Source: Patella vulgata | Lineage: Eukaryota; Mollusca; Gastropoda; Patellidae | NCBI RefSeq assembly: GCF_932274485.2 | Contig: NC_065880.2 | Span: 49,090,894 to 49,154,893 of the forward strand | Reading direction: 5' to 3' | DNA: 64,000 nucleotides | Shown here: piece after piece, positions 35,201 to 47,200 of the stretch | How the letters are laid out: each line of letters begins with the position of its first letter | How positions within the stretch are numbered: position 1 is the first letter of the stretch | Program-made: the position numbers and the translations under genes | The notes under the pieces: generated by a model | Seen by the model: the letters and a program-made list of their open reading frames with translations, nothing else | Told to the model about the DNA's origin: nothing | The model's database searches: none

Positions 35201-38200
35201 GTGTAAAGGTGATATATTCAAACGTTTTTTAAATCGGATAATAATTGTGACCTCTAGAGGAACCTCAAGCTAAAAATGCGATTTTTCGTACAATCAGGGG
35301 TCATAATTCAGGAAATTACGGTCCGATATGCTTGAAAATTGAAAGGAACCAAGATCATTGGGTTATAAACTTACATTTCATGTTTCAACAAAATCGGATA
35401 AAAATTGTGACCTCTATTGGGTCCACAAGCTAAAAACAATCAGGGGCCATAATCCATAAATTTATGGTCTGATACATGCCACCCGTAGAGAGTCCACAAA
35501 CAATTGTGGATGGACGGACAGGGTCGACGACAATATACGTCCACATAAAAATGTGGGCGTATAAAAACATTTACCTGGTCTTTGGATAGTTCTACGATTA
35601 GGTTGTTCGGATCTCTCTCCACTAGTACTACTCTCAGATTCAGTAAAAGTAACCATACCCTCACTGCTATCTATAGTATCTTGTAATCTGCTAGCAATCG
35701 GTAAAGCTAGATCTGCTGTAGTTAGTAATGTGGTCTGTTCAGTTACAGACCCAGTATTGGAATCTATTTGTTCGGTGACTTCCGTATGAGATGTTGAAGC
35801 CTCTGAATGTTCCAATAAGGATTCTTCTTGTCCTGTAAATGCACCTGGCCCTTGGCAAGAATTATCACTATTATTAGGTGCACAGTGTGTGGCATCATCA
35901 GATATGTTATTAACAGTTGTAGCTTCCGTATGGGCCACAGTTTGTGAAGAAGTAGAAGGAAGATCAGTAGGTACACTATTAGAGTTATCTGTCCTTGCTT
36001 GAGCAGATGTGGAAGTGCCTGTCAAATCAAATGAGGCAAACCCTACACTAATAGTACTGGCACTTGTACCCTGACTGGAGTAATGCAAGTTTATAATAGG
36101 CTCTAGTTTTTGAGAATTATCAGTCTGGGTTGAACTTGAAAGACATTTGGGTATTGCACTTGAATCAGATGTAGTTGCACACTCCATATCACAGCTTTTA
36201 GCTTCTTGGCTTCGGGACTTTTTGTTTAAGTCAGATTTTGATATATTTATTTCGTTATTTTGAGAACCAGCTATAGTATTATTATCTTGAGTCTTAGTTT
36301 GAGTTACACCTTCATCTATGAGTTCTAAATCAGGATCAACTCCTGATGAGGCACTTTTTTCATCTGGCTCTATGCTGATCGAACCAGTTTTCACAGAAGA
36401 AACAGTATCTGATGTTGAAGCTGAACGTTCTGAAGGTGTTGAAACTGGTTCATCAGTGCTGGGACTAGAAGAAAACACACTAGTTGTACTAGACTCATCT
36501 AAACTATACAGAGATTTTGGTCTCACACGATTCTGAGCTACACTCTGAGATGTAGAGGGTTTAGCATCAGTAAGATTGTTCTCTAAACTACACATTTCTA
36601 CATTTAAACTGGACACACTATCATTAGTTTTTCTACTACAAGATTCTCCCATATCAACACTACTTTCTTCAAGAGTAGATTCGACATTTGTGTCTAAACT
36701 TGGGGGTTCAGGGGGGAGTATCTCCACAGGGGGTTCTGGTGGGAGAGGGGGTTGCTCAATATTTGGATTTGGAAGTGCAGGTTCCCCAATAATGGGTGCT
36801 GCTACAGCTCCCTCTGGTGGAACAGCAGGATCATCATCTCTGCGTAGACTACCGTCTAACCAACGTGTTAACATTTCTGACATTCGTTGCATCAGAGTAG
36901 CATGTGGGCTTTGATTACCTGAAAAATAAATCAAACCATTTAAACAACGAATCATACTACCGGTAATCAAATGATTTCAGACTGAATTAATTACGTAGTA
37001 CAGCACAAATAAAGATCGGTACCCAGACAACAGCTAGGTTGCCAAGCAGTCCATAAAGGTAGTTGCATTATGTTTGTAAATAAAGATAGACTGTCAGACA
37101 ACTAGAATTATACCTACAGCAGCTAAATCCTCAGAGCAGTCGCCAAGGTTTTTCGCATTTTTATTCTTTTGTAGGTAATGGTTGTATTTACAAGACACTC
37201 ATATCAATTTAATATCGATAGAGCGTTCACAAGGTCCAGAAAAATGAAACAATGGCCATAACTCTTAAAGTTATAAACAGAAATTGCTGAAATTCAATAG
37301 GCTTTCATTTACTGTACATACTTAGAACATTGAGCGTTCTCAAGCACGGAATACTGACAGAAAGGAAAATAATTTCCATATTTAATTCACATATTTGTGG
37401 GCGGTACATTTTTTTTTTCATCAAGACCAATAAAAAGACAGCATAAGCAACCATTTTTGTGTGCGGGTGGTGCCCGAGAAACAACTTATTTTATTTGTGT
37501 TGCCTTAAACCATTCATATGTTTCTACAAAGTGAGTAAGGGACAAAAACTAAAGGTAATTACTAGAATTTGTTGAAACTCAATAGGATTCTTCGTTACAC
37601 TAATTTGAATCAATTTCACACAGATCAGATAATAACTGTTATGCCAAGAGCATCCACTCTAGAATTAATGGAAAAACTGATTTTTGGGTGCAGTTCATTT
37701 TGACGTTGTAAACAAAATATATTCAAGCTTTTCAGAAATATATTTAAAGCAATGAAGGTATTACCACTCTCTTCTTGCATTCTCTCTCTTTCAGGTCTAG
37801 CATTAGGACCAGTATCTGACCAATCACCACGCAGACGTAATCGTTTAATTGGTGGTTGCCTACTAGCTGCATCACCTGATGTAGATGATTGACTTGCTGA
37901 TCTGTCATCACCCTAAAACACATTTCAACTTAGGATTAAACACAAAAATCCACTACCATTTAAATTAACTTTCATTTTAAAAAATTGCATAATGAGCTAA
38001 AAAGTCACCCAGATTTATAAAATAGATAAAAAGGAAATAATACCTCTGGTGTATTCCTAGATTTCAATACTCTTGGTTTCCTTTCATCCTAAAAATAATA
38101 TTAATAGAAACTTTAAAACCAATGACAGTCACAATATACAGACAAAATAGGGAGGGGGATTGGGAGTAAGCAATAACTCCTGTAAAAATCAAAATGGGGG

Positions 38201-41200
38201 ACAACGATATAACAAACCATCCAGTGAGTACAAATCAAAGTGTATAGCAGCACCTGGATTGCAAAACATATTACATACTGACTGGAAACACCCAGCAGCA
38301 AGTGGGAGTCGGTGTTATATTAGTAACTTGAGGGAGAAGTGGGCTCCTTGTTTTTTTGGATTGCAGAGAGGTAGCACATAGTCTAAAATACATTTCTCAA
38401 AGTTGGAACATAATGTCCATTGCATTAAAACCACTGAAAACTTGAAACCACCAAACTTAATTTATGGCCTTTGATATAAAGAAATAAGAAGATCAAATCT
38501 GGGAACAAGGCACAATTTCAGAGATGATTTCAGCTCACAGTTACTGAATCTTGGCAGATTAAATTCTCTGATACTATATTTAATTAACGTATATTGAGTC
38601 AAGGTCACTATAAAAGCAAAGAGAATCTTACCATTGTGCAGAATAAATATATATTTTCTGATGAGTAGCTGACTAAGACATCATGACCTCTATCACTGTA
38701 GTTTAAAGATGTTATTCTGTAAGCTTTATGTTCTAATGGTGCTGTAAATCTACTTATCATACCAGTTATACCACGCCCTGTATAATTACCTACAAAACAC
38801 ATTACATTATTTAGGGTCCCCCCACCATAAATATATATCTCTAAATATTTCGACAATTATATCACAATATTGTATGTTGTAAGTTATAACCATTTAAACA
38901 TCAATAAAAAACAAGCCAACAGTGAGGCTGATGTCCCCCGCCGAAATCCCAAAATAAATAGATGACACATATTAATTAATCGCACATTTATTTTTTTCAA
39001 AGGTATCAAGCAATCAAACCGATTATCAACTATACACCAAGTTTCATCACTCCTATCAGATAGAATCAAAGTTATCGAGTCCCAAAGCATAGACCAATAA
39101 AATTGCTTAGCTTTGTTTAGCTTAAGCTCGATATGTTAATCATTGAACTCAGTCAAGACATTCACCTAATGAACATCAATGAACATCAACATCAAGTTTA
39201 AACATTCTACCTCAGTTCCAAAGTCTTGACCAATCAAATTGCTTATCGATCCTTAGCCTAAGCAGAAAATTCTCATCATCAAACTTAGTCAAGGTAATGA
39301 TATAATGAATCTATAATCGGAGTTTCATCACTTTCACTTAATTAAAACCAAAGTTATTGGCCTAATGCATCAACCAATCAGATTGCTTATCTCTGCTTAC
39401 CATAAGCAGACAATGGGGGTGCTCGATTGTCAGTCCGGAACGTCCTGAATTGACAGAATTCCAATCAAGTGATACGGAATTCAGTCCTGTCACAGTTCTA
39501 CCAGTCCCGACAGCTGAGGTGGTGTGAGTAGAATCGTGACGTATTTTAAGTAACAAATATGTTTCAGCTGTCATGATTGGCTGGGATATTTTTTATGCAG
39601 TCGGCGCATGCGTTGTACTCCGAAATTTTCCTATTCACTCGATTGACACTATTTAGGGAATGGAGAGAATTTAATTCCGGAATGTTCAATCGAGTATCCC
39701 CAAAGTTTATCATCGAACTCCATTAAGTCATTCACCTAATGAATGCCTACACCAAGTTTGAACATTCTACCTCAACTAAAAGAAGAGTTATTGTGCTCTA
39801 AAGTCTCAACCAATCAAATTGCTCATCTCTCTGTGGTGAGTTCAACTTTAAATAGAGCAAATTATGAATGCATGGGGCACACTACATTATTAGAAGCGCA
39901 TGAGTGTCAAAAACATTTTTCAATTATCTCCCTTAGGCCATTAACGACAGTTAATATTTCAATAATAATTTACCTGAAGCTCTTGTACCTAACATACGTC
40001 TATCAAAGATACGGACGGAACTATCAGAACATGCAGCTGCTAGATGATATGGCATTATAGGATCTACAGCCAGGGACGTAACTGCTTGACGACAATTTAT
40101 CATCACATCCTGGAAAAGAAAAATATTAGATATGCTAAGAATTTTTAAAGAATAACAAAAATGTTTCTTATTCTCATTCGCTGGGAAAAAAAGTGTTTTA
40201 AAAATTGGTGAAATGAGAAGCATTATGAGGTGTTCATGTATCGACACTGTGGTTTATTCTGATGCAAAGAGTCATGTCTGTCTCATGAAAGCATAAACAT
40301 AAGCATATTAGGCCACACAAAATAAATGTATTGTTTCTTAGGCAACTCACAGCTGAAAATGTAGGAGGGGAGGGCAGCCTCTTTTCTCTTTACCTCATTG
40401 ATGGTGCATAATAAAATTTTAATACTGCTGAAAATTGCATGGGTTGGAGGGCGGTCTTTTTTTTTTATTTATTTATATTTTTTTTAATAAGAACATTTAT
40501 TTTTTTTATTTATTTATATTTTTTTTAATAAGAACATTACACAAAGTGATAACTTGTTTATGCTTGTGCTTTCATTTATTATACATAATTAGAACATAAA
40601 CCGAAAAATCAAGCCTACTCAAGCACTGGATACTGACCGTCGTCGCCTTTTCATCTCCAATAATAGTCCACAGGGAAACAGGTATACTGCCTTTCTCAAC
40701 TTGGATTAATCTCTATCATTCAGACAAATATTCTATGAATATTGGTCCGGATGGGTTGTTAACATTTGTGAATAATAGGTCATTGGCTAGATTATCTGAT
40801 CATTTAAATTATCATGCATAACATCTAAGGCAGATAATTATAACTAGCCCTAAAACAAGATGTTGATGTCCATGAAACTAATCTAAGAATTGCCATTTCA
40901 GAAAATCCATTTGCACTGCCATTTCAGAAAATCCATTTGCACTGCCACTTCAATATCCATCCCTCTTATTTTTTTTCATTGTAAAATTTCTCTCTTTATG
41001 GACCATATCTATGTTTTTTAAATATTTTAATTAATATTCGTTGCCACGATTCATGTTTGTTTATAATAATGCATGATTTATGGGATTTATTTCTGGAAGA
41101 GGTGCAACTCTTACTTGACTTGGCAAATTTTACTGGATAATCAACCACATAAAAATATAAAAAAATTCCCGGTTACGCATGGGCAATGGAACTTTTTGTC

Positions 41201-44200
41201 AAATGTTAACAATAGACCCAGACCCTCCATACGTTGAAGACGAGGAGGTACTAGGTGACCGAGACTAAACTTGGATGGAAATCAATAAAGACATGACAAA
41301 CAAAAAGTGGTATATATTAAGTGGTAAATTGCAGACTTATAATATGTAAACCTCATAGAAGTCATCCCTGTAGCTAAGTAAATCTTGAATTACTTACGAG
41401 ACCACGATTTTCGTTAAGAATGCGCATAAGAGTGGTCCATTTACAAACGATTTTGTTACATTACTGTTTTCACACATTGACAACTTCTCCAGGACAGATT
41501 TTTCATACAATCACATTCAATCATAATAACCAAAGGTATATTCTGTCATGACAAAGTAAAGCCCTTTTCTATACCTCAATATATGAATTCAACTGTATTG
41601 TTTTCAACGATTTTCGGTGTGGACAAATCAGGGGAGGTAACTAATATCACATGATAAAAAAATGAAGGTTCTTTCAATATCGATAATAAAGATCCATAAA
41701 AAAGTATTTTCATCTGAATCAGTTTAATACACTTGAATGGATATACATGTATGACGCATATATTTTTTTCATCAAGACCAATGAAAAGACTGCACATGCA
41801 ACCATTTTTGAGTACCGGTGGTGCCCGAGAAACACCTTTTTTTACTTGTGTTGCCTTACTTATATGTCATAATTCCTTATCCTCTGTTTACCCGTAAGTC
41901 AATCATATTAAAAGCCAAGTATAAAACTAATATTTACATCTTTACAGTTTTCTTTACTACAGCTGGTTTTGGCACGTAGATCAAACAAGCGTACTGTACC
42001 ATCTTCTCCACATGATAAAAATGTTGTTGCTTCATTAGGTAAAGTAATAACCTGTTTAATACAGTGAAAACAATAGCTAAATCAAAAACATATGCATTAT
42101 TATATAAATTAGTTCAGCGGTTTTCTGGATATTAAGTTTTCAGTGAAATATAAATATATTATGTCATATGTTAATGTTGTTATTAATTGTGAATAACTTC
42201 ATAAATGAGTTCTGTATCTGAAATTAGCTCTTGAATCAAGAGTCTTGATATTTGAATAAAGATAAAGACAGAAACAGGTTTAATATACAAACTACATGTA
42301 GGTCATTTAATAATCCGTTAGACAGAGCTTATGATCTAAAGCACACACATAAGACCATCTGGTCACCCAATGTGATGCACAACATTGTAAATTGTAATCT
42401 GAACAATCATGATCTTTAACCAGTCAGCTGCATACTCTTTTGAGACAGACGTCACAATAGTGTCAGTGCTTTGCTATGACATCCAGTGCGACCAGATGAT
42501 TCCATACAGCTATTTTCAGTCTGACATTTTACAGGTTAATAAAAACATTCATGAAAACATCAAACATCATTCCATAGGAAAATGGGCATGTAGTATTCAT
42601 TATTAAATGCTGTAAAGAGAAATTATATATTTCATTTCTTTTTCTCACCTCATATGTTGTACCAACATGACAATCAAATCTATTTTTACCATATGTATCC
42701 TCTCTGTTTACTTCTGTGAAATATATCTTTCCAGCACCTGAACATGATATCACCTGTAATTAAATAAAACAAAAAATACAGATCATCATTCTATAGAATT
42801 AGAATATAAAATTGCTATATTGATGAAAATTGTGTATACATTACAATACAGTGAAAATTAAGTATTATGAGCCAATCATGTACACAACCGTATTTAAAGG
42901 AAGCAAATTTTCTCTTCTATATTAGTATATTAAATACCGGTATACTAATATAGAAAAGAACATCCATTACTTCATATAAGTATTATGAATACACATGTAA
43001 ATGTATTGATTATATTCCCTATAAATTATGAACTAATCAATAGCAATTAATTTATTGTTTGAAACATTGAAGCATTATGCATGAAGATTGAATAGCTACG
43101 TAAGATTTAGATAAAGAGCTAGTTCAAAAATAGATAATACAAACTGAATATATTGAAAATATCATTTAAATTACTTTATTCTGAGCCAAGTTATCACTTT
43201 TTGTAGTTTTGACAAGATGTGTGCATTGATTGTTCATTATTGTAACAGTGACTCTATTTTTTAAATTAAATCATTAAATGGCCGAAGCATTATAATCTAT
43301 TTACTATCTTGAGCATCCAATGGCACTGAGAGTTGATTATGATATTGTCATGTTTATAAATATTTAATTAATAATTATATACTATTCAAAAAAAGTAGGG
43401 GATATTTGATTTTGGGGGCATAATACTAAAATATGCAAATGACTACGAAAAAAGTCACTATAGAACCTAACAGAAGAAACATTTCCAGTTACATGTGACG
43501 CCCAAACGCACCAATAGCTACCGCATGGAATGCAGGTGATGCTTGGGATCATCATGGGGGTCCAACCCAAGATTTGCACGACTCTGACTTTGAATGTTAC
43601 GTCTCATTAGGAGTATGCCACGTCGGATCAATGCTTGTTTGGCAAACAGAGGAGGTTTTACCTGTTACTGACTTGGTTGTGATGCTGTGGTAACTTTGCT
43701 GTTTGACCCCGGGTATCATTTTACCCTTATAATGGTCAGTCTGTGCCTTACTTAGTCTAACGATCATTTGGAATAAATCGATGAATGTGAACTTCATTTC
43801 ATTTTGTCATTTGTTTCTTCGTCAGTTTCATTAGGTGACTTTAATAACACTTAAAAATCAAATATCCCCTACTTTTTTTGAATAGTATATAACATTAAGA
43901 AGGCATAAAGAAAGACCTTGAATAATGTATCTTTAATCAATACATTTATATGTGTATTTATAGCACCTATATGATGTCCTTTTTATAAAAAAAATTGGAT
44001 TCAACACATTTCGAAATGTTCTCATTTGAAACTGAATATTTAACAGAACAAAGGGACCACAGGATTTATCTAACTATTGCTTAATCAATTGTGATCAAAG
44101 AAAACAAGAATAAATTGTTTTGAATAATTGATATATCTTTCTTTTTTACCTTGTTCATTCACAGTAGGGGTTAATTCAACGTAATGTGCTGTCTCTTGAA

Positions 44201-47200
44201 GTTCAATAAACATAGATGTACAAATATGTACTGCAAAACAACACTCCTTACAAATTTCCTACACTACACCAAGAATAAACTGGCTGATATTGATTGGCAT
44301 TTGGAAAATTTGCAGTGACAAAAAGATTATATAATTTGGGCCCCAAATAAAAGGTTATACTTCGAAATTAGAACTGTGAAGACAATAAGAAACTGAATAA
44401 TTACACAATTTTGTTATAGCAGCGAGATATACTTACATGTCTGTCTCTGGAATTTGGTAAAAATCTAGCACTGAAGATATTAGCTCTGTGACCTGATCTT
44501 ATACTGGCAATAGTCTAAAAAAAATTAAAACAATTTTTAAAAGTGAAATCTGCACAAGAGTAGTATAAAGATTTCTAGAAGATTACAGAATACTTCATCC
44601 TTTTTATACATTAAATTGTATCTAGGACCTATAATTAACAATAATACTCAATTATTTAGCCTCTTATTAGTTTTCAAGAAATGAAATGAAATGTTGTTTA
44701 ATGGCATGTCAGCTCCAACCGGGCTATGTTGCGCCAAAGATATGGTGAGTTTTATGAGACAAATTAAAACAATATCACAGAGATGTCACCATGACCACAA
44801 CGAGCACAGGTGTCTTTGCCCCTGCAGACGGTCTTGCTGCGTCCAAATTTCTGACATTTATAGCAGTGAAGAGGGTTGGAAATATAAGAATCAACAGGTA
44901 TATTTAAATAACCTGCCTTGATTGTCTTCAGTATGTCGGGACAATTAAAAGTGAGGATACAGGTGCTTGTAGGAATCACCTTACCTCCTTGGCGCACACT
45001 AATTCTTTTAACTTGTTGGATGCCAAGAGAAGAAAGGTATTGTACAATTTCATCCTCACTGTTGCCTTCAAGATCCCGACATTGAATAACACTTATACTA
45101 GAATTTAATGTGGAGACACCTTGATAGAAATGTCTGCCAATGTTGTTGATTTAAGAAGCATGGTAGCATGCTGCTCCTTGACACATTCTATCAAGAGTGT
45201 TCCATTTTTCATTTTTTTAGTAGCCTTGGGCTCACTGGCCAAGTCGACAATACCCTTAGCTATCAAAAATGGAGAGACTTTAGACAAGTCAGTAGAGCAA
45301 CATCGGCCATGACTTTGCCATTTTATTTTTTAAATATATTAGAAACATGTTCTGGATTACGACGCTTCTGTTTTTGTCGTTCATATGGGGGGGGGGGGAT
45401 CCATGAACATAATTTTTCTTTATTCATCCCTCGTCGTCCCCCAGGTTATCTCTCTGTCTGCTAAGGGGAGGACCAGCACTGATAACCTGCGTGTGGCCTC
45501 AGGGCTCAACGACGGTTATACTAAAGCCAGAAAGTACAAAATACATATCCAACCTATTTGACCCAAGCTGTCGCCCTGTAGAATGTACTAAGGACACAAG
45601 GGTAACTTGGTGAGTATATAAAACAAAAAAGGATTAAATTGAGAAAGGGTACATTCTACAAAGCTATATTGACCAAAGCCAATTGATCAGAGTGGGTCAC
45701 TCTGACCTCCCCTCTAGGTGAACTCTATTACCAGGGTTCCACTCTCCACCGACACGGGTCTCAATGCATGGGCAATGTTGAGTATATAAAACAACAAAGG
45801 ATTAAATTGAGAAAGGGTACATTCTACAAAGCTATATTGACCAAAGCCAATTGATCAGAGTGGGTCACTCTGACCTCCCCTCTAGGTGAACTCTATTACC
45901 AGGGTTCCACTCTCCACCGACACGGGTCTCAATGCATGGCCAACACATTGCCCCATTACAGGGATCCTTTTAGTCTTGACATACGAAGGGTATATTCTTA
46001 TCACCCCCTACACCCCAGGGGGTTATTAGTTTTCAACGTACAGTACCTTTTGAGTGAAGGGATTAGTAATGGCAAGATTTTGGTCATCTGAACCAGACAG
46101 AATATATTCTCCAGAATCACTCCAGCATATTGTATTAACCTGAAATTTAAATAAAAAGAAAACAAATACATATGTAGTGAACTGATAATTACGGAAATTG
46201 GATTTATATTACAAAAAAAAAAACCTCTAACAATTAAAAGGAAGCAACAATCAATTTCTAATGAATTTTAAAACTGAAATGAAGTAAATTGCTGATTCCA
46301 GGTAATTTAGCATCATATTAAACCTGTAAGAATTAAAGAGAGAGAGAGAGAAATGGGGTTTAACGTCTACTCGACACAAACTAGGTCATTTCGGGACTAA
46401 CACATGGTTCAATTTTTTATTTAAACAATTCGCTTGCGCGTAGGGGTCTTTAGCAGTGGGGGAAACCGGAGGACCCGGAGAAACCCCACGAGGTTGGACA
46501 GGCGACCCTACTCCTTGTCACGTACAACCGGGGAATCGAAACCCCGCCAGTTGACTCAATGACAGACCATGTGCTAACCATTCGGTCATCCAACCCCCCG
46601 TAAGAATTAAAAGAAAGCCATATTTTTGCAAGCTTTGCTTTTATTAAAATCAGTTATTAACAATCAATTTCTAATGAATTTTAAAATTTAAATGAAGTAA
46701 ATTGCCAGACCCAATTTATTTTACGTCATAGCCTTTGATGTTACTAGGTCACTGCATATTTGGTTTGCAAAGGACAGGTGCAAAGCATTTATGGTCTCCC
46801 CCCCCCCTTCTTCCGTTAATTTCTCCACTGATATTTGTCAGCTACACAATTATTTTTTAATCCATAAGATGTTGGGGCTATGAACAAATGAGAGAAGCCC
46901 ATCATCATATTAGCATTTTTGTTTGCTTCATGTCCCTTTAACCATTTCATGATTATGTTTGTTAAAGAATAATAATATTGAACCTACACAGCCAGCATGT
47001 ACTTCAAGTTTCTTGTCTAATTTGAGTCTCTGTACAAAACTTACACCTCCTGAGGAAAGAAAAAAACAAAATTTTATATTTAACCTTTTAAACAACACTG
47101 GGGTTTACAGATGGATTGTGAAAGGCAGTTGTGTTCATTGCTTAGAAAACACATATCCTGGTTATAATACAAATAAATGACAATACATGCTATCACAATA

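Noticed and set aside
36318-36914. Plus-strand ORFs opposite DCAF6 exon 11
   Set aside because: Shadows of the low-complexity Ser/Thr-rich minus-strand exon; no independent support.
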